Below are positions 26,701-40,500 of a stretch of 64,000 nt of DNA, piece by piece. This DNA comes from Daphnia carinata (lineage: Eukaryota > Arthropoda > Branchiopoda > Diplostraca > Daphniidae). The DNA is taken from the NCBI RefSeq assembly GCF_022539665.2, contig NC_081331.1:3072501-3136500 (forward strand), given 5' to 3'. The notes beneath the pieces are model-generated. The model did no database searches and was not told the origin of the DNA. It saw only the letters and a program-made list of their open reading frames with translations. A program made the position numbers and the translations under genes. How positions within the stretch are numbered: position 1 is the stretch's first letter; every line of letters starts with the position of its first letter.

Positions 26701-29398
26701 TGGTGGAGGTGGAACTACATAGGCATCAGGCGAGAAGGCGAAAGAAGGCCAAGGCAACGATTGTGCTGACATCTAGTGGTAGGAATGACGAAAGGCGTCG
26801 GCCATCCAGCCAATCGGCGTCGTTTTCCTCTCTCTCTCCCCTCTTTCTCTTCGTTTTCATCACAGTTGTACCCTTCCCAAACGCTTCGTTCTCTACATTC
26901 TAGAACGAAACGAACGAAGCCTTGTCTAACCATTACGTTCATGACTTTTTCGGGAGTTTTTTCTTCTTTGAATTGGTACACCTCCTTTCAAATACCCTAG
27001 TGAATCTCTACTCTTCGTCACAAGCGTAGGCATGATCACGCTGGAATCTCAAAGCCTTTTTTGTGTGTGTAGAATTTCTATACCTTTTTTTTTCTTCTTT
27101 TCTACGCATGAAAGGACTGGAGGAAGGAGGATGAGAGTTCTCGGGTGGAGTCGTTCAAAAGCCATTAAAACATGAGATAGGAATGAGGTGCCTACACAGA
27201 GAGGGGGAAGAAGATGGAACGGCCATCTTTCCTTGAGCCTCCAGGCGATCGTTTTTTGAGAGATGACTGAGAAATACAATTTTCGTCGTTGAAAAAAAAA
27301 AATGTCAGAAGAGGAGGGGGAGGGCCATGTGGACCGGAAATAGTTGAAAGGAGGAGACGCCATAAAAGACATACGACAGCTGTTTGGTTTGACACACACA
27401 CAATATCTAAAAAGTTACAACCAAATGTGACGCCATCTGCGGCTTACCATAGGATATCTCATAATAAAAAAACGTACAAGAATCAAAATTCAAATTTCAG
27501 TTTCTGTTTTGAAATCAAATGTAAATTCTCCTCATTAGATCCGATTCCGGGGCCCGTATCGTCGTTCCATTATTCATTCTTTGCAACGCTGTCGGATCAC
27601 TCAAAATGTGAAAAAAAAAAAAAAAAAAAAAAATTTATTGCAGTTTTCCCTGAACTGTTACAAAACTCTAAGTCAATCAACAAATAACTGAAAACAAAAA
27701 AAAAATGATGTGAAAGGAAACGGAAGACGAGGATTTTGGTGTTGTCATGGCGCGTAATGGACGAGCAATCCAACGGACCATAACTCCTCCTGTCGGTGTA
27801 AACACACTTGCTACAGTAACACACAGCGCGCGCTTTTCAAAATATCCCCCCTCCCCCCCCGAAAAAAATTGTGTGTACGTACGACACAAACAAAACGCGT
27901 AGGAAGGAAAAGAGGATCGTAAAAATAGTTAAGTGCCCACCCCTGTTTTCATGCTTTTGAAATTCAAACTCATTTTTATGTCCCTTTTTTTGTTATTGTT
28001 GTTAACTATTGCCCTCTAGAATATTCGGCGTCAATCAGCGTTGGAAACTAGGGCGGCTGATAGTAGTCATGACGATGATGACTTTATCCGCTTCTTCACA
28101 CCTCCATAAAAAAGAGAAGAAACTATAGGCCATCTGCAAGCAACCACAATTGTAAACATTGACCATCTTTGTCATAAAAAAAAGACAAATTGAGGATCTC
28201 TTCAAATATCTCCAACGGTACACACGGAAACACCCTCCCCCCCAAACGAAGGTAGGACGGAAACCCAATTAAAATTTATTTCATGCCCATCAGTTTTCGA
28301 ACAATGTTGCATTTTCACAGATGAAAAGATACCCTGAAATTTTCAAACAAGAAAAACTAATTACGAGCGCTATTTTTTACGTCTTTCGTGCGTTTGTGTA
28401 CTAAAGAAAAAAATGGTCAATTCAAGCCAACGATTCCTGTTATCAGCGCAAAATTCCGTTTTCGTCTTACGGTGAGAAAAAATTGTACCGAAAAAATGTT
28501 AAGGTTATTCGACGCCCCGTAACACGCAGAAAATGATGAACGACATGACTTTTATAGCGCATGATAGGCCTTGATACCCCCATTGTATCATTTTTGTTGC
28601 ACTGTGTGCAGGGGGAAAACCTCAATTTAACGAATAAACAAAGAGAAATTTTCGCCTTTTAAAAACAGGCTTTCGTGAAGCGTGAACGAGACATGGAGAC
28701 GGACAACACACATAGACACGTCTAATGGGAAAGTACTCGAAATCTGAAAGAAAAGACCCGGAACGTACTACAAGCACGGCATCAGTTCACGTGTAAATCA
28801 ATGAAGAAAAAAAAAAAAAACACATCATCATCATTATCATAATTTATGAAATGTGTGTTTTTTTTTTCTTTTCTAGTTTCAATATCGTTACACACCGTTT
28901 GCACCCAATTTTTTTTGTTGGCTCGCGAGGGAAAATGCGTCGCACTCACGCGAGCGAAATCTTTCTTGCATTTCCAAAAATAGAACGGAAACTGGAATTA
29001 ATATTTGGACGTTTTTGTTTGTTTTTTTTTCGTACCCCTCCAAGAAAAATGACACGTTTCCAGGCCACTGGAAAAGTCGAGTTATGTAACCACGAGAATC
29101 ATATCCATTCTAGTCAAATAAATTGACGCTACACCATATTTATGTGTTTACATAGCGCCGAAAAATATTAAGATTAAAAAATTTAATCAACTATTAACTG
29201 TGTTTTGCTACACATTGTTTTGGGAAAAAAAACGTTGATGAAACGTTATTACCTGTTGGGCTCCTTTGTACCTGCCAAAACTACTAAATACGTCTGGAAG
29301 TATAATGTAATCAACTCTCTTTAAAAGAAAAAGAGAAAAGAAAAGAAAACTTAACCAAAACGGTTCCAAATGGAGAAAAAGAATAAAATTTTTCTTAC
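23766..29398. other. Non-coding upstream region of the betaglycan-like gene
   Basis: No gene recognised on either strand; open frames are short and driven by low-complexity sequence. This must include the promoter and 5' UTR used with the 23.7-kb first exon. If the 29.4-kb signal-peptide exon is real, it is also part of that transcript's first intron. Contents include an exact TGACGTCA at 26,367, a (GC)n patch near 26,196-26,207, a 16-base C run at 25,357-25,372 and a 23-base A run at 27,611-27,633. Confidence 0.6.
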
Positions 29399-29507
29399 GT
29401 GAATTGTTTGTTGTCACCGCCGCCGCAGGTGCCGTCAAAACTTGAGATGACAAAAAGGGAGAGAATGCCAACAACACACAACAACAACAAAAATAATAAA
29501 ATTGCAT
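29399..29507 (-). CDS. Candidate alternative first coding exon (second signal peptide) of the betaglycan-like gene
   Basis: Read on the minus strand from ATG at 29,507, the frame gives a short hydrophobic leader (MQFYYFCCCC, then VLLAFSPFLSSQVLTAPAAA) and ends at a good donor, C|gtaag, after 109 nt in phase 1. A strong pyrimidine tract ending in tag precedes it (acceptor at about 29,523), so it would be an internal exon behind a non-coding one. Length and phase equal those of the 23,657-23,765 signal-peptide exon, and joining to exon 2 at 19,068 stays in frame (Arg then Ala-Gly-Pro). The leader and splice sites are seen; the link to this gene is inference. It could instead start an unseen gene. 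Confidence 0.45.
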
Positions 29508-29524
29508 ATTTTTTTTCCCAACCT

Positions 29525-29546
29525 AGAGAGAGAGAGAGAGAGAGAG
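29525..29546. repeat. (GA)n microsatellite acting as a minus-strand pyrimidine tract
   Basis: On the minus strand this reads (TC)n followed by tag, an ideal polypyrimidine tract and acceptor immediately upstream of the candidate signal-peptide exon. Confidence 0.7.
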
Positions 29547-31549
29547 CAAAAAATGGGAAAAAAAAGAAACTTATGACATATCCTGTTTCGAAATGATTTA
29601 CGCATACCTCTGGCCAACTAAAACAAAAAACCAGTGTCTCCCCAAGTCGTCACCGACGTTGGCTTATTCCTCGGTATTTGATTTTACGAGAGAAGAGATA
29701 AAGAACAAGAGCACACACATTCTCTCGCGTGTTGTTGTTGTTGGTTAACGGTTTCTTTTTTTCTTTGTTATTTTATTTTTTTTTCGAGCCTTTAAAAAGG
29801 AAAACGATTCAAGTATGACACTGGGCGCACTTTTCTACCTTGTAAAAAGACACATGTCAAAGCAGACGACATAAAAGCGTGTGTCTGTTATGGGCTATGC
29901 TGTACACGTAAAAAGTTGGTTGTTTCAGTATTACTTTCGAAAGAATCAAGTAACTAGTTCTTTGAGTTTTTAATGACCGGTAAAACTACGCAAAAGGTTG
30001 TCGGGTAGTTCTACTCAAGAGTACAAACACCCCACGTCTTTCAGCTAACCGGTGACTTGAAATTAAAAAAAAGAAATGTAAAAATGATTTGGCTAGGAAA
30101 AATCTACGACGTTGCACGATTTTGTCAAGAAAATTTTTACCATTATTGCCAAAGCGATTTCCGGTGTAGTTTCAAGTGAAAAGCGAATACAAGGGCGACA
30201 ATAAAAAAAAATGGAATAATTTCGGTCATTCGTAGACAGACCATCATTTCTTAGTTCTGTCAACCGCATTTTCACACACAACATTGTCAACGTGCTCAGT
30301 TGTAAACAAAAACCAAGAATCATGTAGTCTGCACAATGTCCTATTGATTTTAACTTTGCATTGGTTTGGGCATGTAAAAAAACAGAGAACTCATAAATCC
30401 AACGGATTGCTGCAAAGATAAAAAAAAATCGTGTACACCGAAAGGTACATTGTTTTACGGGCTTAGCAGGTAATCGTAATCCAGCTATTGAATCTACTGG
30501 GCTACACCAAAAAGTGACCACCATAAAAATAAATTCGACACGGTTGTTTTAATCGCACCTCTCTATCTAGTGGACATAACCCTGCACATATATTTCTGTT
30601 TATATTTCGCTATCTGTTGCCTCGTCTTTACGACCACAAGATTGTGGGGTGTCCTCCTTACGTTTCGTTTCGGTCAAATTCCATTTGTTTGGTTTGCCCT
30701 TTACACCTCAAGGACACGATTACCATTGACTGATACGGGATCGCTTGTGTGGATTTTTATTTCATCAGTCTATCACCAAACGGGGAAGAGAATAATTATA
30801 GAGTGGACATTGGACAAAAAAAAAGAAAACAGATAGAAAAAAAAAAGAAAATTATTGGGAAAAAAAACTTATACACAAATATATAAGGAAAAATAAAGAA
30901 TTCCAGTTGTATGTTTTGTTGTTTTCATCTGACACGAATAAAGTATCATCCCTGCGCCAAAGACAAAAAAAAAAAAGTAATAATAAAAGAAGAAGAAGAA
31001 ATTTCCAATGCACGTCACGATTTTCAATTCCCACCCGATATAGAAATGAAGAGAGAAGGAATCCAACCCGTTTGGGCGCGGTAACACATCGGGAGTGGAG
31101 GGGGAGATGGGCGGGGGAACCCGTGATCAATACATAATAATCGGATGTTCTATTGCAAACCAGAGAACCACAGAAAAAAAGGTGAACTGGAAGGAAAAAG
31201 AAATTTTACAAAAAAGAGAAGTCTGTCGACCCTCGGCGAAAAATGTTCGGCCCTACACCACGTGAAAATAAGGAAGAAGATGAAGAAAAAAAAATAAAAG
31301 GAAACAAAAAAACAAACAAAAGGTAAACGTGGAACAAAGAAAAAAGAGTTAAAGGGAAACACGTCCGGGCCGATGAGAGATGATGCTCACGTCGACATTT
31401 TCTTTCATTCTACTCATTTTGCTGAATAAACATTTAAATCTAAGGTATTTGTTGTTGTTGTTGTTGTTGTTGTTGTGGCATACCCCTTTCAATTATTTTC
31501 TATTCAAACTCGTCAAATTGTTTTTTTTCGTAAGGTCTTTCGCGTTTTT
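29547..31549. other. Non-coding interval between the SEC16 stop and the alternative exon
   Basis: No gene recognised. Because SEC16 is on the minus strand and stops at 31,550, its 3' UTR lies in the right-hand part. The SEC16-proximal end has a (TTG)9 repeat at 31,449-31,475, and A/T homopolymers are frequent throughout. Confidence 0.6.
31449..31475. repeat. (TTG)9 microsatellite in the SEC16 3' region
   Basis: Uninterrupted trinucleotide repeat, about 75 bases beyond the SEC16 stop codon on the transcribed strand. Confidence 0.9.
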
Positions 31550-34500
31550 TCAGCGCGGATATCGCCCTCGACTGGCAAGGCCAGGCCGTCCACTAGCGAC
31601 AGCCGCCGGAGGAGCCAATTGGGTCGGGTTGTACATGAAGCGCTCTCCGGAATCGGCCTGTCCTTGTGTGGCGGTGGTCGAACCGTCGGGTTGGGCGGGC
31701 GACGAAACAAAATCAACTGGTGCAGATGATGGATCTATCATGGCCGGTGACGGAACGAAAAATTGCTGTGGTGCAGCAGATAACGACGGAGTTGAAGCCG
31801 GAAATGGATCCAGCAACGGCGCGGGGCTGTTGACCGAACTAATTTTGATGTTGGACGGGTTGACGTAAGCATTTCTTCCAGCTCGACCTATTCGCCCTTT
31901 TTAACGTTAAAACAAAATAAACACAAAATGAGCCCAAATGTTAAAGGCAAAAAATCAAGAATGAATTACCTTTATTCAATCCGAATCTGTTGCCTTCGTT
32001 GTTGTTGTTGTTGGCCGTCAATGAGGCCGGAGCGGGCGAAGAAAATGCCGGGGTGAGTGGCATAGGCGGCAGCGACTGGAAACTCGCGTCCTTCGGGGGA
32101 GGCGCTAAAGCGGCCGCTTCATCCTCGCTATCCTTGGCAGTGTCGACCCACTGGCCCTTCTTCGGATCCCACACGATCTGCTCGAACGTGACACACGGGG
32201 CAAAAGAAACATGAACGTCAAACCCAACACGTTCTTTGTTTTTTTATTACAAGTATTATTATGCACGTACGGTCGGGTTCTTATCGTCGGGCAATTTCAT
32301 TTGGGTCTTGGGTTTAAACTTGCTGAAGAATCCACCCAGCCAGCTGCCTCCGCTTCCGGCCTGTTGAGCCCGAGCGGCTGCTGCCGCAGCTTTACTGCTG
32401 TTATTACTGTTGCCGCCCTCCTGTTTGCCACTCTGCTTGTCGTCCGCCGTGTGTTTCGAATCTGCTGATGGTCCCACTGAAGAAGACGTCGACGGATTGA
32501 AGTAAGACGGATCTGTGAACGAACTCGGCCCGGCGTCTTCATCAGCTGACGTCGCGCTCTGCAAAATCATTAAATATAACAAACATAACAAATAAATAAT
32601 AAATTCAAAATGTTTAGAAAAAAACAAACAAAGGCAAACAATTTTAAACAGAAAAACCAGTTGACTTAATATCAACAAAAAAAAAAAAAAAAGGGAATTT
32701 TCCTTTTGCGTCAAAACACGTATAAACAAATGTCAAATAAAAGCGGCAACAGATGCGGAATTTTCGTGGAAAGGAAACGAAAACAAAAAAGGAGTCGTAT
32801 GCAATCTAGCACAAAGTACTTTGATATTAAGAAGAATAAAGAGAAAATAATGGGATCGCGTAATAAAGTATAAAACAGGCGGAGCGTTAACGACGTAAGC
32901 AAACAAAAAGAAGAAAATACAGCCAATTATTACGGTTGGCAACCGTCCACATTTCCGCGGTCTACTTGACCATCAAAATTTTCGTTACTTGTTTCTTTTT
33001 TTCTTAAAGAGAAGAACAGAGAGACAAATTTAAACAAAAAAAACGTTCGTTTTTTTTTTTTTGGTTCGCATTCTGAACAAAACGGGGGAGAAGAAAAAGA
33101 GAGAGAACTTTATCATCCAAATCATCGCGACCTTTCGGGACTCGGATTGTAATCACCATAACAATCCATAGACGCTATGGAAACGAGCTTGACATTCAAA
33201 ACTTTTTCTAGATCTTTTTTGTCGTCCCTTTTTTTTCGACTCGATTTCTTTTATCCGAAAAGAAAAGAAATGTCAGTAAAACGCATTTTTCTCTCTTTGA
33301 TTTCGACAGGAGAAGACGACGGGTGGGAGTGTTGTCACGGTGATCGCCAACGGGGCTAAGAATAAAAAGCTGTGTCAAAAAAAAAAATGTCAGCATCAAA
33401 GCTCTGCGTGTACGCGCCATGTTTGAACCCCACAAATAAATATAGTAGTAGAAAAAGAAATATCTCTATTCAAGTGATAGAACTCTGTTACGGAGGGTTA
33501 TTCATTCCTCTCTGTTTTTCCGCCCATCGGTTGTCGCTCCTTTTTGTTGTACGTGGACGATAGCATCACAACATACCAAAAATACAATTCAAAAGAACAA
33601 AAAAAAAAAAAGCGATAGGAAACAAAAAAAAAAAAACGGCATTCAAGCCCTATATAGATATCGACTCGGATTCATACACAACAACAAGAGATCAGATTAC
33701 TTGCTACTACCTACAATGGACGATGAAGAGAATAGATTAAAGCGAACGAGCTGGAAAACAGAAAAATGAAACCAAAGATCAACTAGTTGCGGAATGCTGA
33801 AAATGTGAAAAATAAAAAGGAGACGACGAGATTGGATGCTGATAGTCAAAGTGAGCCGATCGGAATCGAACATCCGACGCTCCTGACCTCGGCCGAATGA
33901 TCTTCACGGATGGGTTCGTCAATAGCGAACGTGCGCGGGGTCTTGAGAGTTAGACTCATGTGTTGTCGGCGAGACGAAGCGGCTCCGGCGGCGCCAAAGT
34001 TAAGTGTTAGCGGTCGGTCGATGGGATAAGTCCCGCCGAAAACGACTCGTTTCGCTGTCGCCATGGGATCCACTGCTTTTTCCGCCGTCTCATCGATTTG
34101 CTCCTCGCGCTCATCGTCGGAATGAGCCGAATCTATCGACTCTTGTCGTCCAACAGATTTCACCGCATCACTCCGTTTTGAATCCTTCTGCATTCAAATA
34201 TCAACCCCCCCCCGTCTTTCGAATGTTACATCCAACACAAACACACAATAAAAAGCGAGAGAAAAGAAAAACTTGTTCGACAAATCTTTTCCCTCGTCAA
34301 CCTGGATATTGCGAAAACAGCCCGACTACAAGGAAAAGGATAGAGACATCCGGAAGATTGACTCACCAAATTGTTACTTGATGGGTTCCAGTAATCCGTT
34401 TGAGGGGCTCCGTTGGCTGTACTCGTTTCTCCGTAACTCCACGGCTGTTGCTGCTGCTGTTGTTGTTGAGGCTGCTGCCAACTGTAGCTGGGATTATACT

Positions 34501-37500
34501 GAGACGAACCGTAAGCATTAAAATCCTGTCCAGTCATAGACGGATACGAATTGCTCTGCTGTTCGTTTGCTTGTTGTTGCTGCTGCTGATGGCCGTCTTC
34601 GCTATAATTCTGTTGTTGTTGCTGTCCACCGGACTGCTGCTCATAGTAAGCCGGCTGCTGCACATTTGATGGCTGGTAGAATTGTTGTTGTGGCTGCTGG
34701 GTATTCTGTTGTTGTTCACCGTACTGTTGCCCATGTGGCTGCTGTTGATAGGACGAATAATCGGTACTAGGTGGAAGGGACGACTCCGGTTCAGTCGTTT
34801 GCTGTTCGGGTGTCAACTTTTCACCGCTAACTGTGGGTGAATAATCGGCTTGGGCTGTTTTGGCGGCCGCTTCCAAAGCCGTCAGCCAAGATGGATCGCC
34901 TAATGAAGTGCCGTCATTCTCCGTTAGAAATTGCGGATCGCTGTATTTAAGCATCGAGCCGAGCTGATAGACTTGGTCGATGAGTGACGGTGAGTAGGTG
35001 GACGCATATTTAACTAAAACGTTGCCAACCGCTTCGCAGTATTGCAGGGCTTCAGCAGGTCGGCCATGCTCGGCCAGCCGAGTAGCGTACAGAAACTTGT
35101 ACGATTGGAAGGACGGTATCATGAACTCGGGAGCGGCCAACTGACGGGCGTACTCGTAAACTTCTGTGCACTGAATCGCCTCGTTAGTGGCGAAAGCGTC
35201 AAATGCCAACGAACTTGAAGACGAGAGCAGAACCAACTTGGACGCCTTGTTCGAATAACTGCCAAACTCCACCTGGGCCACCAGGTAACAAAAGTGGGCG
35301 GCCAGCAAAAATCCGCGTGCCGACAGCGTGTCACCCAGCGTCACAATCGACTTCTTGTCCAAATCTGAGCAACTGCCCGCCTTCGACGACGAGTTCGAGA
35401 GGATCATAGCAAGATGAGGCCGCCAGTCACCCCATTTGTCATCGCCGCAGCTCGTCACCGCCGTTGGCTGTCGACCTACGCACATTCATCGATTGAATTG
35501 AGTGACCTTTTGAACGAATTATCATTTTTTTTTTTGAAAGGGCGTATTGTCCAACCTGACATGAGCTGATAAAGAGTTTGGAGTGGATCCGTCAAAGCCA
35601 ATCCGTTGGCGAAGCGGATCATAACGCTAGAATAGGTCCTTTGGTCCATCTTGGAGGCCAAGAACAAAGCATGACCCCATAGGCCTTGCGCCATTGCCCA
35701 TTCCAAAGCCTCCTTCTTGTTACCAAACAAAAGCAACTCGCGGAACTTTTTCGTTACCGACGCTTCCGTCTGGCGTGAAACGAGGGTCCGATCAACCGCC
35801 ACCATTGCCACTTCAGTGCCGCTTTCCGGCACGTCCTATCAAATGAACATAGAAAATGCATCAGCACACATTCAGTCAATCAAAGAAGACCGTCCTTACC
35901 TGAACAATGGGCTCTTTGAGGATTTCGTGATCCTTCAAGAGGAGTTCGGCAATATCGGTACCGACGATCGTTCCATTCTGCCTGAGGAGGAGCAACAAAA
36001 GCTCCCACAAGAGAATGTACGATTGACGATCAACCAACTGGTTGGCATCTTCGGTCGCCCTCCGGATCTTTTGCTGGCAAAAGACGGCCACTTGCTGTTT
36101 ATGGGTCTGGCCAGGTACCAAAGGCCCTGTTTCGCACAAAATCCCCACGAATTCGATTTTCAAAAAAAGGTCTCTACTTAAAATAAACAAATAAATGGAA
36201 ACGTACCGGGGAAGAATTTCATTTCTTGAGCTGTTGGCAGGTCGCCAAGTAGGACGTTTAAATCGTGCAACTCAATATGGGCGGCCACGCCATCTTTGGG
36301 GCTGTTGGGCAAAACGCGCAATAGAATCCCACCCGGAGAAAAGCGCGCAATGACGTGCGGGCACGAAAACTTATGAGGCGTCATGTCCTGAGTAGGCCGA
36401 ATTGTGGTCAGTGGCAGATTGTCTTCATCCTTCAACGATACGACACCCATCCATCAATTATGACAGGAAATTCAATGGCAGTGATCGAAAGGGTTGCTAC
36501 GTACTTGATAAAGGCTATAATCGTAAGCGTGAGACTGATCCAGTCCCGTGGTTGAACCGCGTAACTGCTGAGAGATGGAGTGGTTAGCCAACATGGATGG
36601 ATGGTCTTCATTGACCGAGCTGCGTCCAGAGTGGACGCTGGCCCGATCCGCCTCCGATGCGGCGATGCTACCGAGAGCCGTGCCGGTGCCACCCGTCACG
36701 ACCGTCGGCGTGTAACGCTGGGCGTAGTTGCGTTGGTACCATTCGCTGTAAGCTGCTGGATTCTTCAACCGCAATTCCTCGAACAATGCATAGTTATATT
36801 TCAGGGCGTGGTTAATTTGTTGGTTGTAGTTCATCATCTGCTGATTGTTGGCGGCGGCTGCGGCGGCCGCGGCAGCAGCTGAATGGTGGTATCCACCTGT
36901 GCGGTAAGGATCGTAAGCCGCATCGCGCGCAGCATAGCCATAATAGCGCGGATCCTGCGGATAATAGAGATCACGCGGATCTCGGCGTCTTCCGGCAGAC
37001 GCTGATGAAACAGAATGGCGATAATCACGTTCAGAATGGGCCCGTTCCGACACTTCAGCACCAGCTCTGCATGTAAAAACAAAAGCGCAATTAACGTTTC
37101 TCTTTTCGAATATGTGTGACGTCAAAATGAATTACCTTGCACTGACATCTCTCGAACTTTGATAGTAGCGATCATCAATTCTCGAACGGTCGTTATCACG
37201 ACGTCGGCCGTCCCTATTCAAATACAGAAATGAATTGTAAATTCAAACGAGTTCAAAGTTGACAGCATGTCCTATCGTCAATGTGGAGCACGACTGATAA
37301 AATTGCACGTTGGGCGAAAGAGAGCTCGTACGGGAGGGTGAGGGAACATAGAAACTACCCGGAAACATAGAAACAGGCGTGCACTACAACAATGGCATCA
37401 ACTCATTGTTAAAAAGCAAAGCAAGGCAGCACGGATATTGTGAACAGCGAAAGGCAAAAAACGAATACAAACAATTGCGGCAAACAAATCAGGTGTGAAA

Positions 37501-40500
37501 AGCCCACCGTCTCAGCGTTTTGTTTTGCTTTAAAACGTTTGTTGTCATCACGCACGCATATACACACACGGGAAAAGAATAAACCGACCTGGATGTGTTG
37601 AAACCGTAAGCTGAGCGATTGAAATCACCCGCTGGATCGTTGTTTTCGCCTTCGTAGAGCGAGCTTCTGCGACCACCCGAACGCTCGTACATTTCCGCTT
37701 CCGTCAAATAATAATCCGACCTAAAGCAACTACCAAGTCAGCACACACAGGCCAAACAAAAAATTTCGTGGCTGGGAAAAGATAAACAAAAACCAACAAA
37801 ATGTCTCGATAGGCGAGAACAAAAAAAAAATATACTTATTCAATTAATGGAAACCATTCACCATGCCATCACCCCATTTTTAAGTTTCATTCTTATTTTT
37901 GAGGTGGATTTAAAAATAAATGATAACAGAAAATGTTGTGCAATGCAAAAAATAAAACTCAGAAGGGCAATGGGATTTTTCAAAACGAATAAGTGCAAGA
38001 AAACCAAGCACCTTACGGACGTGATGGCTTAACTTTACGTAATTTCTTTTTTTCCTCAACACGCCTAACATTAAAGCCGTAGTAATCACCCATTTTATGA
38101 TTTTTCTTTTTCCATTCCACTGGATTTTGAATTTCGGTTCGGTTGCTATTTAATCCCTGGGCATTTGTCTCTCGAATCGACACAATGGATTAAGCAATTG
38201 GTCCCAAATTTAAAAAAAAATGGTACGAAAGTGTCCATGGGATATTTTACGAAAACAAAAACCGCGCAACCAACCGTCAAGAAAAAAATAAAAATAAAAG
38301 AACGAACCGTCGGGTATCGCGTCGCCGAGCATCGCGGGCACGATCTCTGTCAGGAGGTCCATAACCGCTACGACGGTCATCGTCATAATCCTGGCGGTTG
38401 TAAGCGCGATCACGGTCGTCATAGCGACGCGGGTCACGGTGATCGCGTTCCCGATCCCTTTCATTATCATAGCGACGATCTCTTTCGCGATACGTTGTCG
38501 AAAATCTTTCATCTTCGTCATCATCCGGGTAGCGGTTGCGACCTTCACGGTCGTAATCGTCACGATCTAAAAATAAAAAACAGGAAAAAAAAAACATAAA
38601 AGACAATGCGAAAGTTTTATTGCTACAGTTGAAGAAGTTGTTTAAAAATAAAAGATTTACCTCGTTCGCGTTCCACACGAGAACCTCGGTCATGCGGTTT
38701 TGTCTCGCGATCACGATCGCGGTCATTCGAAATGCGATCGTCAGATCGATCCACTGATCCGTTCCCGACGGCCGTCCCACCTGTTGGTGTTATGCCGGAA
38801 TTGGGGTTGGCCCTCGGATTTTCCGATCCGATCGTTTCGCTTCGGTGTGGTGGCGGAGGTGAACGACTCAGCGACTGTGTTCGCACTTCTTCAACCGGTT
38901 GCAAAGGCGGAGGGCCTTGCGGAGTTGTAGCAAGGAGCGGTGCCACTGGACCAACAGGAGGTACGGGTACTGGATCGTTTTTAGCGAATCCAGTGACAAT
39001 CCTCTGCTCCGTAACAGGGGTCACCGTTCCAGGTGGTCGAGGCTGTGGTAGAGGCTGTGATTGTTGTGGTTGCGGAGTAGCAACCATCGGTAGTAAATGA
39101 GGATGCGATCCACTACCAGGAATCATCCGCTGCGAGCTTGGAGGCAACATGGACGATGATGTTGTTAAATTATCAGCCCTGGAAAGAGGCACGGCTGACA
39201 TAGGAGGGCCGAATTCACTGCCCACCGCTTCCTGCGAACCTCGCGCGACAGCTGGGGTCGCCAACGGAGTTGGTGCTGCTGTAATATGAGAGGTGGTGGC
39301 AACTGGATAAAAACTTCCTGTGCTCGATACTGGTTTGGGCCGAACAAAGGCATTGCCATCCCCTGGTAGGTGGTAGGGGGAAGGATTGGCGATTGGTGTC
39401 TCTGTGGAAGGAGTCGATCCAGCTAGGCGTGAAGAAGGTCGACTTTCAGCAGGTGATTCTTGTGCCACTTTGCGTTCAGCCAAGGCTCCATATGGAGCTG
39501 TAGGTGGCTGAGAAAAGAGAGGAGTTGGCTGGTCATTTTCATAACCACCTTCTGCATCAGGTCGCTCACTCTCACGCTCCATTGATGGCGTGCCAGACTG
39601 AGAACGACTTCCACTTCCAGGTAAACGATTGCCAATGGACAAGTCAATATTTGAGATTGGCAATCCGCCAACAGGAGGCGCTCCAGGAAATTCGGCAGCA
39701 CTGAATGGTACACCTTGTGGTCCGTTGTTGAATCCTTCTGTCATCGATCCATATGACAGACCAGGATTGATTCGGTTCATGGATACAGGAGGAGCCACCT
39801 CAGGCTCAACAGACGCAGCCAAATCGGCACCTGTTTCAGTTTGTTCCATATTGGGCCCAACTTGCGGAGTAGGTGAAACTCGAATTAATTCTGCGCCTAA
39901 GTTTAACGTCGATGGTGGAGGATGCATCACTCGACCACCTGCGTATAACTGCTGCTGCTGTTCAGGTGGGGCGGGTTGAACTACTCCTGTTGGTGCATAC
40001 ATCTGATCGTTACTGAGAGACGCCGTTGCCGGTGGTAGAGACTGTGATGGATCAGTAAAGGAAGCTCCATCAGCAAACGTGTTCCTTTCACCCAACTCTC
40101 GTGGGTAAGACTGCTCAGCGCCAGGTTCATACGAACCCTGTTCGTGATCAAGGGCTGATCCCCAAGTTGGTACACGAGACCAAGAGGCCGCGTTTGATTC
40201 TTCTGGCAGTGCTGGAGTTGGATGTTGGGGTTGCGACCAAGCAGGTTGTTGCTGTTGTTCACCTTGGGTTTCTTCCCGTTCTTGGTTAGACAGCGACATC
40301 GTGCTAAAACCCGTTTCCAGACCACTACTACCGGGTAACGGCGGCATGTTTGGAAAGTTGGTCGGCTGTTGATTTTCAACTGGGCCGGCTGGTAGAGGCG
40401 GCTGAGGTAATTGGGTTTGCTGGGTATTTTGTTGTTGTTGGTACTCGTTGCCCCATCCCCAATCTTCTCCATCATTCCAGCCCCAGTTTTGATTACTGCT

